From assembly GCF_030068445.1 (NCBI RefSeq), contig NZ_JAQPOK010000122.1:1-44847 (forward strand): a stretch of 44,847 nt of DNA, written 5' to 3'. Position 1 is the stretch's first letter. The number at the start of each line of letters is the position of its first letter. Shown here in pieces: positions 6,404 to 14,721 of this stretch. The notes beneath the pieces were generated by a model, which did no database searches, had not been told where the DNA came from, and saw only the letters and a list, made by a program, of their open reading frames with translations. This DNA comes from Roseofilum halophilum BLCC-M91. GTDB taxonomy: Bacteria > Cyanobacteriota > Cyanobacteriia > Cyanobacteriales > Desertifilaceae. The position numbers and the translations under genes are program-made.

Positions 6404-9400
6404 TCTTTTTCTTTCAGAACCAACAAAGTAATATCATCAAACACTTTATAGTCGCCAATAAAAGATAGCACATCAGAAATGACCGCCTCTTGAATCTCTT
6501 GGGCTGAGTGATGCCAATGCTGCTGTATCACCTCACATAATCGTTCTAATCCATATAACTGACCTGCACAATTTTCTGCTTCCGGAATTCCATCGGTATA
6601 CAGAACCACCCCATCTCCGGGTTCAAGTTTCACCGTCACTTGAGCAATAAAGTCGGCAATATCATCAATTAAACCCACGGTCATCCCCAAATCCATCGTA
6701 TCAATCGCTTCTAATATTCCATCCGCCCGCACCACTAATACCTCTTCATGTTGTCCACTAATACTTAAATAACTATCCGTATAATTGAGTATAGATAAAG
6801 TTAATTGCCGGTCAACTTTCATCCGTTGCACATTTTTATAGAGGGTGCTATTGACCGTATTCAAAAATCGTACCGGATCATTCTCCCGCAGTTCTTTCAT
6901 AGCTCGGATCACAGTTTGAGCCATCATCATCACCAACCCACTTTCTAACCCATGACCAGTAACATCCCCAATACCAATGGTCGTTACCCCATCTTCGACC
7001 AACACATCATAGTAATCTCCCCCCACTTCATCAGCAGCAGCCATGTATCCCGCCATATCTAAGGTGGGAATGGCCCGCAGTTCTTCCGGTCTCGGTAATA
7101 TCATTTCTTGCACTCTGCGGGCAATATCTAATTCCGCCCCCAAACGCAAATTTTCCGCTTTCAGTCTTTCATTCAGTTGAGTAATTTCCTCATTCGCTCT
7201 TGCCAATTGAGCCGTCCGTCGGGCTACCGTATCCTCTAGAGTTTGATAAAATCGAGCATTATTAATCGAAATCGCCGCTTGAGTTGTCAGCAGATTTAGC
7301 ACCTTCATTCGATCGGCTGTAAATGCGTCTGAAGTGAGATGATTTTCTAGGTAAAGAATACCAATCAATTGACCTTGGTTCAGGATCGGAGAACAGACCA
7401 AGCTTTGGGTTGGCTGCTGCAATAAGTATGAGTCACTGCTAAACGAGTGAACTTCTGATAAGTTATTGATCAACACAACTTCTTCCGTTCGTTTTACCCA
7501 GTTAATCAAACTTTGGGGTAAACTATTCACCTGCTCAAGAGGGACAATAGACAGATTACAATTACCCTGAAGGTACTGAGCCATAATTTCCCAAGTTCCC
7601 GTATTATTTAAGATTAAAACCCCTTGAGTCGCCCCTGCATTTTCAATCAGAATATGCATGAACTTAGAGAGTAAACTATTCAGAGAAATTTCTTCCGATA
7701 GCACTTGAGACGCTTTGATGACACTGGTGAGATCTAAGGCATTTGAGCTGCCTGTAGATGTACTCGTCAGAGTTTTGCCTTTAGAAGCTTGGCTTGATCG
7801 ATTAAGAATGGGAGCCAAAAGTTGGGGATATTGGGCTTCGAGGTAGTCCGTTTTAGCTTTGGCTCCCCATTGTGCATACCCATAGTAAGCTTCTTGCATG
7901 TAACCGGCTGCTACTTTTTCTTTGCCCCAGTTTAAGTAAAATTTAGCTGCAAGTTCATTACTCAGGGCTTCTTCGTGGAGAAATCCATTTTCTTTGGCTC
8001 CAGTAATGGCGCGATCGTAGAATTCTGCTGCTTCAAATAAATTCCCTAAAACTCGATGCTTTTCTGCCTCAATCAGATCGCATTTATGCTGAAAATTCAT
8101 CGGAGCAAAGCCAGCCCACATTTGTAGCTTCCGTCGATCATCTTCCAGAATTTTCCACTGCTTTTCTGTTAAACTTTCCTGAGATAACAAGACTAAACTG
8201 TAATAAAATACATGCTCAGACACATAAGTAGTAGAAAGGGCTGCTCCTCTATTTTTCCAACCTTTTTCGCCAACTTCTAGGGCCCTATGATAATCTTCAA
8301 AGTAATAAAAAAGACGGCTTTGCGCCTGATAAAAACAGTAGGCTAGATGACTATTGTTTTTTTCCCACTCTTGCAGATAAGATTGACGATCGAATATAGG
8401 GCCTTCCAGAACTTCTGGATATTCCGTTTCTCCCAAAAGATTAGCAATAATCTGTCGATACAGGATGAAGAAACTTTGATGAAAATCATATTTTGCTTTG
8501 ACAATAGCAGGACAATACTGTTCATGAAGTTTGCGTACTTCTTGCAGAAAACCACCCGTAAAATAGAAATAGTTAGAACGGCCCAGGGCACCATAAAAGG
8601 CAAATTCTAGATCCCCTGTTTCAAAGCCACTTTTAATGACTTCAATAAAATCATCAACCGCATTTTTAAGTGGTTCTTTCCAAGGTCGAATAAACATATT
8701 AAACATATTTCTACTCTTGGTTTCAAATTCCCGCCAATTAAATTTTTCAATTACCTTTAAGGAGAGTATTCCAAATGCATATCCCGCTTCAATTTCATCA
8801 TACACTCCACACAGCACGCTCCCATGCCAAGCGTAAAAAGTTACTGCATCTTCCGACTGTCCATAGTTGATCAGGTATCGAATGCCATGAAAAGCGATCA
8901 AGGGATAGAGATTGGGTTGAGAAATATAAGCCGCAGATGCTGTATTCGTAAGAATCTTGATTGCAGTTAGTTTTTCTTCATCCTCAAGCAATGGCAGATT
9001 TTCTAAATTGGCAATTTCTTCTATGGGTAATTCAACTTCCTTACGGAGCAACTCAACATCAGCCTTGATCTCTTCTGGATCGGATGGTAAATTAATTCCT
9101 AGAGGAATTAGGGCTTGTCGAGCAAGATCAATGGCTTCATACATTTTATTCTCATTGATTTCAAATAAGATTTCAAAGGCATTAATTTTTGCGCGATCTA
9201 CAACTCTTTTAACTTGCGGCAATGTTTTTGTACATAAGCTTCTAGCCGCATCTAAATTATAATTCAGATGTTCGCTTTCAATGGTTGATATTGCCAAGGA
9301 AAACATCAGATCGTAGTTCGTTTCCCAAGCTGATTCATCTAGAAATTTTTGACCTTCATAACAATAATTGCGGCTGGCTTCGTAAGCCACTGATAATTTT

Positions 9401-11679
9401 GCTTTTTTACTCGCTTGTAAATTGAGTCTGGCAATTTCTTCTCGCTCATTTGGGTCGCTAATTAAATCTCGCGCTTCATTGAGATGATTGACAATGTTAA
9501 AAAATTGATCTTCTTTTTCTTCTTCACTTAAATTGTTCAAGAGTTGACGACCAATTTTTAGATGAATTTCCTGTTTTTTATCTTCAGGAATCAGAGAATA
9601 CGCAGCTTGTTGAACTCGGTCATGTAAGAAACGATAGCCTACTAAAAAAAAAGATTTTGTTGGGTTTTCTTCTGTCGTTGATTTTTGGAAAAATTTGTAG
9701 CTTTCATTCGTTGGTAACACCAAACCTTCTTGCAAAGCAATCCACAAATGATCCGCTACTTCTTCTTTGGTTTGTTCGCAGACTACAGATAAATTATCTA
9801 AATTAAATTGGTTGCCAATACAAGCTGCTAGTTTTAAGGTGTCTTGTGTTTCTTGCGGGAATTTCTGCAAGCGTCTCGCCAGAAAAATCACTACATCATC
9901 TGGTAATGCACGATTATAAATTTCGCTTATATTCCAAGTCCAATCGCCTGATTTTTCATCGAAGTCAATTAGATTTTCATTATATAGTCCTTTGATAAAT
10001 TGAGTGGTAAAAAATGGATTACCTTGAGCATTCTGGTACACTAAATCAGTTAAGGGTTGTACTTTGTCTAAAGGGTCGTTGAGGGTATCGGCAATCAGTT
10101 GATTGATATAATCAGAGGCTAAGGGTTCTAGGGTGATTGTAGAGATTACGGCTTTTTCTTGTTCTATTTGCTCTAATTGTAACATCAAAGGATGAGAAGG
10201 AAAAACTTCATTATCCCGATAGGCTCCTAGGATTAATAAATATCCGGTTTTTGAATCTTCCATTAATAGTTTTAAAAGATTTAAGGAGGCGGAGTCTGCC
10301 CATTGTAAATCATCTAAGAATATGACTAGAGGATGGTCTTGATGGGTAAAGACATGGACAAATTTTTCAAATACAAAGTTAAATCGATTTTTGGCGGCGT
10401 TGCCTTCGAGTTCTGGAGCGGGGGGTTGGGGGCCGACAATTTTTTCTAATTCGGGAACGACTTCGATCGCGACGGCGGCATTTTCACCTAATGCTTGCAG
10501 GATTTTCTGTTTCCAGTTCTCTAATTCTTCATCGGATTCCCCTAAAAGTTGCCCCATGAGTTCTCTGAAGGCTTGGACAAAGGCGGAAAAGGGAATGTTG
10601 CGATTGAATTGGTCATATTTGCCTTTGATGAAGTAGCCTCTTTTTTTGACGATGGGTTTGTGGACTTCGTTGACGACTGCGGTTTTGCCGATGCCGGAAA
10701 ATCCGGCGACTAGCATCATTTCGGTGTTGCCTTGTGCTACGCGGTTAAAGGCTTGCAGGAGGGTTTGCACTTGGGCTTCTCTGCCGTAGAGTTTTTCGGG
10801 GATAATGAAGCGATCGCTCCTATCTTCTTTTCCCAGAGCAAATAAAACCAGTTCTCCCGTGGTTTCTAGCTGCTCTAGGCATCTCTCTAAGTCATGTTTT
10901 AAGCCCAAGGCGCTTTGATAGCGGTCTTCTGCATTTTTGCTCATCAGCTTCAAGACGATCGCTTGCAGTACCACCGGCACGTCACTTTCTGGGGGAAATC
11001 CGGCGGTTTGGGCAATATGTTTATGCACTAATTCGATGGGGTCATCACTGATAAAGGGGAGTTGACGGGTGAGCAGTTCATAGAGGGTGACTCCGAGGGA
11101 ATAGAAGTCGGTGCGGTAGTCAATTCCCCGGTTCATGCGTCCGGTTTGTTCTGGGGATATGTAAGATAAACTGCCTTCGAGGAGGTTGGGACTGAGCAGT
11201 TGTTGTTGTTCTTTGGGAAGCTGACTGGAAATACTGAAATCAATCAGTTTAATCTGATGAGTTTCTGGGTGAACGATCAGGTTGGCAGGTTTAATATCTT
11301 TGTGAATAATTCTTTGTTGGCTTAAATAATGCAGGGCTTCTGTCAGTTGAATGCTCAGAGTGAGAACGTCTTTGGGTGATGAGTGGAATGAGTGCCAATA
11401 TTCAGAAAGAGCGATCGCCCCAGAATCGGGCAGAATCAGAGCATAGCCATTGCCGTAGCGCTCTAATGCCACGGGTTGCAAAATGTGGGGATGTTCTAGC
11501 TCGCGAGCGATGACATACTGGTTACGGAACTGCACCAACTCATTAAAGCTGGGGTTGCGATTGTGTAACACTTTAATGATGACTGGCTGGCGATCGCTCT
11601 TTCGGACTCCACGATAGACTAGAGTGTGACTACCATCATAGACCAGCTCATCTGCTTGATAACCCGCTAAATTCAGCAT
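6397..11679 (-). CDS. Ser/Thr kinase - AAA ATPase - GAF - SpoIIE phosphatase fusion
   Basis: A 1760-residue cytosolic signalling protein. Domains in order: an N-terminal protein kinase (about 6-265) with the ATP lysine at K36, catalytic loop HKDIKPANL at 126-134 and DFS in place of DFG at 147; an AAA_16-type ATPase (about 295-560) with Walker A GFSGIGKTAVV near 323 and Walker B FLDDLQWAD near 447; a long TPR-like helical region; a GAF sensor domain (about 1326-1473); a coiled-coil linker; and a PP2C-like SpoIIE phosphatase (about 1530-1758) with GGDYYD, GDVTGHG, YTDGIPEAEN and FDDITLL. The kinase and phosphatase halves both look intact. The ATG at 11679 gives the usual family start (LNLAGY); a GTG three codons earlier is possible. 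It lies between a HAS-barrel-like gene and a GTPase gene in one run. Confidence 0.95.
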   Translation of the reverse strand: MLNLAGYQADELVYDGSHTLVYRGVRKSDRQPVIIKVLHNRNPSFNELVQFRNQYVIARELEHPHILQPVALERYGNGYALILPDSGAIALSEYWHSFHSSPKDVLTLSIQLTEALHYLSQQRIIHKDIKPANLIVHPETHQIKLIDFSISSQLPKEQQQLLSPNLLEGSLSYISPEQTGRMNRGIDYRTDFYSLGVTLYELLTRQLPFISDDPIELVHKHIAQTAGFPPESDVPVVLQAIVLKLMSKNAEDRYQSALGLKHDLERCLEQLETTGELVLFALGKEDRSDRFIIPEKLYGREAQVQTLLQAFNRVAQGNTEMMLVAGFSGIGKTAVVNEVHKPIVKKRGYFIKGKYDQFNRNIPFSAFVQAFRELMGQLLGESDEELENWKQKILQALGENAAVAIEVVPELEKIVGPQPPAPELEGNAAKNRFNFVFEKFVHVFTHQDHPLVIFLDDLQWADSASLNLLKLLMEDSKTGYLLILGAYRDNEVFPSHPLMLQLEQIEQEKAVISTITLEPLASDYINQLIADTLNDPLDKVQPLTDLVYQNAQGNPFFTTQFIKGLYNENLIDFDEKSGDWTWNISEIYNRALPDDVVIFLARRLQKFPQETQDTLKLAACIGNQFNLDNLSVVCEQTKEEVADHLWIALQEGLVLPTNESYKFFQKSTTEENPTKSFFLVGYRFLHDRVQQAAYSLIPEDKKQEIHLKIGRQLLNNLSEEEKEDQFFNIVNHLNEARDLISDPNEREEIARLNLQASKKAKLSVAYEASRNYCYEGQKFLDESAWETNYDLMFSLAISTIESEHLNYNLDAARSLCTKTLPQVKRVVDRAKINAFEILFEINENKMYEAIDLARQALIPLGINLPSDPEEIKADVELLRKEVELPIEEIANLENLPLLEDEEKLTAIKILTNTASAAYISQPNLYPLIAFHGIRYLINYGQSEDAVTFYAWHGSVLCGVYDEIEAGYAFGILSLKVIEKFNWREFETKSRNMFNMFIRPWKEPLKNAVDDFIEVIKSGFETGDLEFAFYGALGRSNYFYFTGGFLQEVRKLHEQYCPAIVKAKYDFHQSFFILYRQIIANLLGETEYPEVLEGPIFDRQSYLQEWEKNNSHLAYCFYQAQSRLFYYFEDYHRALEVGEKGWKNRGAALSTTYVSEHVFYYSLVLLSQESLTEKQWKILEDDRRKLQMWAGFAPMNFQHKCDLIEAEKHRVLGNLFEAAEFYDRAITGAKENGFLHEEALSNELAAKFYLNWGKEKVAAGYMQEAYYGYAQWGAKAKTDYLEAQYPQLLAPILNRSSQASKGKTLTSTSTGSSNALDLTSVIKASQVLSEEISLNSLLSKFMHILIENAGATQGVLILNNTGTWEIMAQYLQGNCNLSIVPLEQVNSLPQSLINWVKRTEEVVLINNLSEVHSFSSDSYLLQQPTQSLVCSPILNQGQLIGILYLENHLTSDAFTADRMKVLNLLTTQAAISINNARFYQTLEDTVARRTAQLARANEEITQLNERLKAENLRLGAELDIARRVQEMILPRPEELRAIPTLDMAGYMAAADEVGGDYYDVLVEDGVTTIGIGDVTGHGLESGLVMMMAQTVIRAMKELRENDPVRFLNTVNSTLYKNVQRMKVDRQLTLSILNYTDSYLSISGQHEEVLVVRADGILEAIDTMDLGMTVGLIDDIADFIAQVTVKLEPGDGVVLYTDGIPEAENCAGQLYGLERLCEVIQQHWHHSAQEIQEAVISDVLSFIGDYKVFDDITLLVLKEKDL

Positions 11680-11706
11680 AATTGTCACTCCAGAATCGAG
11701 TATCTT

Positions 11707-12315
11707 TTAACCCTTAATCGAGCCTAACGTATTCTTCCAGGCTAATTCCTTGCGTAGGATTTCCAGCGCTCGGCGATCGCCTCCTGAAAATAGATTTTGC
11801 TCAATGAGTTCCCCAATCACTTGTTGCACCAACTGAGATGCAAACATGCCCCCACTCCGCAACACATGGGCATAGTAGCCTAAATGGGGACGACCTTGGG
11901 CATTTAAGTGAAACTGATGAATTTCTTCGGGACTCATCTTCAAGACGGGGGTATTGACGGGAACAACTACCCTAGGGATACCTTGCGCTCCGTAGAGGCG
12001 ATCGCCGACTTGCGTCAATTCCCCAATTAAAATTGTACCCAGTAACACCCGTGTTTCTACAATGAGATCTGGTGTAAAAAAGGGATCTGGATCGTTGGAT
12101 AACCGAGGCCCGGTATTGAGAAACTGGGGATTAAACAACTGGGAATTATAAACTAAACCGACTGCCCAATGGCGATCGCCCAGATCTTCCAATTTCACAA
12201 AACAACCAAACCCATAATCCTCTGGTGCTGGTGGATGTAAGAACTCACCCTTGGCATCTAGTTGCACCACATAATCACAATGGGAATTCGATTTAACGAC
12301 TTTACCTAAACGCAT
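11707..12315 (-). CDS. Conserved cyanobacterial protein, possible HAS-barrel domain
   Basis: A 202-residue soluble protein. The first 100 residues look like a small beta-barrel: a leading basic strand MRLGKVVKSNSHCDYVVQL, then GCFVKLED and WAVGLVYNS, reminiscent of HAS-barrel domains found in HerA/FtsK-type ATPases and ATP synthase subunits. The C-terminal third is helical. No ATPase follows; instead, 27 bases downstream, the large kinase/phosphatase begins on the same strand. It is therefore probably the first gene of a three-gene signalling operon. The ATG at 12315 is preceded by an ATTAAAA heptad array instead of a ribosome site. The domain call is tentative and the role unknown. Confidence 0.7.
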   Translation of the reverse strand: MRLGKVVKSNSHCDYVVQLDAKGEFLHPPAPEDYGFGCFVKLEDLGDRHWAVGLVYNSQLFNPQFLNTGPRLSNDPDPFFTPDLIVETRVLLGTILIGELTQVGDRLYGAQGIPRVVVPVNTPVLKMSPEEIHQFHLNAQGRPHLGYYAHVLRSGGMFASQLVQQVIGELIEQNLFSGGDRRALEILRKELAWKNTLGSIKG

Positions 12316-12350
12316 GATCGATTAAAAATTAAAAATTAAAAATTAAAAAT
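12316..12350. repeat. ATTAAAA heptad array abutting a start codon
   Basis: More than four tandem ATTAAAA units start directly next to the ATG of the HAS-barrel-like gene. The first 24 bases, from the start codon on, are identical to those at 3392-3415 beside the DUF790 start. Confidence 0.8.
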
Positions 12351-12412
12351 GATTGTATACCAAATTTCCCACTTCTCTACTCGCAACTTTCCACTTAGAG
12401 CCTATTGGTAAT

Positions 12413-12430
12413 GTAACAGAACGTTACTTA
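12413..12430 (+). promoter_or_regulatory. Candidate regulatory site GTAAC-n5-GTTAC with ACGTTACTTA
   Basis: GTAAC and GTTAC form a short dyad with a five-base spacer about 105 bases before the small HTH gene. The string ACAGAACGTTACTTA (12416-12430) nearly recurs at 12845, upstream of the COP23 gene. A shared regulator of the HTH gene and the island is a reasonable inference. Confidence 0.4.
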
Positions 12431-12532
12431 AAAGCCAATCGATATTAAGATTTATCACAATTTTCTGCCCATTTGCATAAAATCACCCTGATTTTTCAGA
12501 GAGATCTATAGAAGATCTCAAATTCGGGATGA

Positions 12533-12817
12533 ATGAACACCAAACAACTGCTACGGGTTGCAGATGCCCAGCTTTATCGCGAAACCCAAAAACACCTGAC
12601 GGATATCGAGCGACAGGTGCTAAGGGCCTGCCTAGAGGGAATCTCTTATAAACAAATGAGTCAAGAAATACCAAAAAGTCAGGAGCAACTGAGGAGGGTT
12701 GGCGCTCGTTTGTGGAACAAGTTATCCCCCATATTTGGGGAAGAGATTCATAAACATAACATTCGCGGCGCTCTAGAACGTTACCTGGAAGATCGGGAGG
12801 CTGAGGATAGTTCCTGA
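12533..12817 (+). CDS. Solo helix-turn-helix protein, VMAP N-terminal HTH type
   Basis: A 94-residue, mostly helical, charged protein. The pattern TQKHLTDIERQVLRA, then GISYKQMSQEI, SQEQLRRVGARLWNKLS and FGEEIHKHNIRGALERYL matches the N-terminal HTH domain at the start of many cyanobacterial STAND ATPases and vWA-MoxR-associated proteins. Normally it is fused to a large effector or ATPase; here it is a complete stand-alone ORF with a stop, so it may act as a transcription factor or an adaptor. It is the first plus-strand gene of the accessory island and is flanked on both sides by ACGYTACTTA repeats that it might bind. No strong ribosome site is visible before the ATG. The fold call is by recall of family sequences. 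Confidence 0.75.
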   Translation: MNTKQLLRVADAQLYRETQKHLTDIERQVLRACLEGISYKQMSQEIPKSQEQLRRVGARLWNKLSPIFGEEIHKHNIRGALERYLEDREAEDSS

Positions 12818-12849
12818 GAGAATTTTAAGCTTTTGTGAAGTTGCACAGA

Positions 12850-12879
12850 ACGCTACAAAACGCTACTTAATGCTACTTA
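12850..12879 (+). promoter_or_regulatory. Three direct heptamers with 10-bp period (iteron-like operator)
   Basis: ACGCTAC at 12850, ACGCTAC at 12860 and ATGCTAC at 12870 repeat with an exact 10-base period, one helical turn. A possible -10 box, TATAGA at 12902-12907, lies about 23 bases after the last unit, with no -35 box. The layout suits an activator bound next to the polymerase, as for OmpR/PhoB-type direct repeats. The rest of 12818-13105 holds no convincing gene. Confidence 0.5.
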
Positions 12880-13105
12880 CAAACAAAGCATAGAAGATTA
12901 CTATAGATATGGGGCATGTATGGAACTCTATGACTCAATACTTGAGGAGAACTAAGTCGGGCTGGATGACCATTACCCCTATCCTGATTCAGATTCTGGA
13001 AACCCCGATGTGAGTTTCGCCGAAATTCTGAATTTCCGCTCCTAACTCTGTTCGCAAAACTTTCTCAAGGTTTTGTGGAACTTTTAACCTTAAGGATCTT
13101 AGAAA

Positions 13106-13744
13106 ATGATGAACCTACCTTTATCCAATTTGTTTCGTACTGGCGCACAACTGTTGAGCGTTGTGTCGCTGACTGCCTTGAGTATCGCCCTGCCCCAACC
13201 CAGTCAGGCCCAAAGCGCCCGATTTTACTGCGGAACGAGCCAGGGTTCGCCAGCTACTCTCGCCAACACTCCACGAGGTGTCGTTCCTGTGATTGTTTGG
13301 CAATCTCCTTATTTTGAAGCTTCCGGTTATTCCCCCCAAAGACGCTGCCAGGAGGTGTCCTCTCGGTTCCAGACATTTTACAGCAAGGGATCTCTAGAGT
13401 ATCTGACGACAGGTATCGTGAATGGTTATCCGGTCATTTGTGTTAGTCAAACTAATGGAGGCAGTTGTGCAGATACGGAGGTCTTATTTACTCTCAAACA
13501 AGGAGACGATGCTAACCGTGTCTTACAACAAATGTTTGATGTTCGCTCTGGTGCTTCGGGGCCGTTGTATCAGAGTACAGGCCGCCGCCCCACTAAACTC
13601 TATATTGATATGGAGAATTATCTGAATACAGCGCCCGTTGAAAGTGGGTCTTCTCCTAGCGTAGCTCCAAGCCAACCCCAGCCAGCTCCCAATCCTGCTC
13701 CAGCCAATAATCCAGGTTCGGGTTCGGGTGGCTCGGTTTGGTAA
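13106..13744 (+). CDS. COP23 domain protein, exported
   Basis: Matches the cyanobacterial COP23 family, named for a circadian-oscillating membrane-associated protein. A Sec signal peptide covers about residues 1-32, ending PSQAQ. The mature domain has the family pattern: ARFYCG, IPVIVW-like VVPVIVWQS, GYSPQRRCQEVSSRFQ, TTGIVNGYPVICVS, VLFTLKQGDDANRVLQQMF, and YIDMENYL. Four Cys probably form disulfides. A Pro/Ala/Ser/Gly-rich tail (about 175-212) ends in SVW. AAGGA lies about ten bases before the ATG. The protease gene that follows overlaps or abuts its stop, so they are translationally coupled. Biochemical function of COP23 is unknown; in this locus it is the first of several exported products. 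Confidence 0.88.
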   Translation: MMNLPLSNLFRTGAQLLSVVSLTALSIALPQPSQAQSARFYCGTSQGSPATLANTPRGVVPVIVWQSPYFEASGYSPQRRCQEVSSRFQTFYSKGSLEYLTTGIVNGYPVICVSQTNGGSCADTEVLFTLKQGDDANRVLQQMFDVRSGASGPLYQSTGRRPTKLYIDMENYLNTAPVESGSSPSVAPSQPQPAPNPAPANNPGSGSGGSVW

Positions 13745-14666
13745 ATCCTTGATGACTAAGCCTGTTGTAGCATTACTGGCTTGTGGGATGTGCGGCTTGG
13801 TATGGCATTACGGGCCGCTAGAACCTGTGTTGGACGATCGCCCCTTAACCACTGTTCCCATCTCATGGCACTACGGGCCCCTACAGCCCCAGTTAGACGA
13901 TCGCCCATCCTGGACAACTGTACCCACTACTCCGGTTTCCCCAGCCAAATCTCCCCAGGAACTGCGCCAAATTGCTAGGGCGATCGCCGTTAAAGTCATC
14001 GCTGGAACCAGTCATGGTTCGGGGATTATTCTCGGCCGAGAAGGAGAAACCTATCAAGTAGTGACCAACCGTCATGTGTTGACGGCCTCGGATACCTACA
14101 AGATTCAAACCTCTGATGGTCAGGTCTATGCAGCCATTCAGGTCACTGCTATTGATTTCCGGGGCAAGGATCTGGCCTTGTTGACATTTAGGAGCGATCG
14201 CCCCTATACCCTTGCTTCTATTGCAGAAGTTTCTTCTGTCGTAAAGAGCGAAGTGTTTGCAGCAGGATTTCCCCTCCAATCTCCCCCTGATGCGGCTGAG
14301 GATGGATTTGTCTTTAACCAAGGAACCCTCCAATGGCTCCTAGAGCAACCCTTAGCCGATGGCTATCAGATGGGTTACGACAACGACATTCGTAAAGGAA
14401 TGAGCGGGGGGCCTCTCTTAAACAACCGAGGTGAAGTCATTGGCATTAATGGAATGCACGCCTATCCCCTCTGGGGAAATCCCTATATCTATGCTGATGG
14501 CAGCCAACCCGATCCTCTCTTGCGGGAAACCCTGATCGCCCTCAGTTGGGCCATTCCCATTGGCCTATTTCAAAGTTTGAGTAGTTTCGAGGTTTTGTCC
14601 CAAGAGTCTGGGGAGGTTCATCCCATGCCCCCAGTTCCTCCATCTCATTCAGAACTCGTGTGGTGA
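13728..14666 (+). CDS. Trypsin-like serine protease, exported or lipoprotein, VW tail
   Basis: A chymotrypsin-fold protease of the S1/HtrA-like type with an intact triad: H116 in TNRHV, D148 in KDLAL, S226 in GMSGGPL. The GTG at 13728 gives a signal of useful length ending LLAC, a possible lipobox; an ATG at 13752 would leave a very short signal. Just after it comes a tandem repeat of about 21 residues, each unit starting WHYGPL and containing LDDRP and TTVP. There is no PDZ domain. The Pro-rich tail ends in ELVW. It overlaps the COP23 stop by 17 bases with the GTG start. It probably cleaves protein targets in the periplasm. Neighbours suggest it is one of several effectors of the island. Confidence 0.88.
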   Translation: MARFGKSLMTKPVVALLACGMCGLVWHYGPLEPVLDDRPLTTVPISWHYGPLQPQLDDRPSWTTVPTTPVSPAKSPQELRQIARAIAVKVIAGTSHGSGIILGREGETYQVVTNRHVLTASDTYKIQTSDGQVYAAIQVTAIDFRGKDLALLTFRSDRPYTLASIAEVSSVVKSEVFAAGFPLQSPPDAAEDGFVFNQGTLQWLLEQPLADGYQMGYDNDIRKGMSGGPLLNNRGEVIGINGMHAYPLWGNPYIYADGSQPDPLLRETLIALSWAIPIGLFQSLSSFEVLSQESGEVHPMPPVPPSHSELVW

Positions 14667-14721
14667 GCAGACCCAAAGAACACTCTGTTTCGTGTCGAAT
14701 CAAATATGAGGTACATCTAAA

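Noticed and set aside
8343-8610. Open frames on both strands inside the kinase gene
   Set aside because: They are shadows of the AT-rich helical region of the large kinase/phosphatase gene and show no domain or ribosome site.
13752-14666. ATG at 13752 as start of the first trypsin-like protease
   Set aside because: It leaves only about ten residues before the LLAC segment, too short for a good signal. The GTG at 13728 was kept, though the ATG cannot be excluded.
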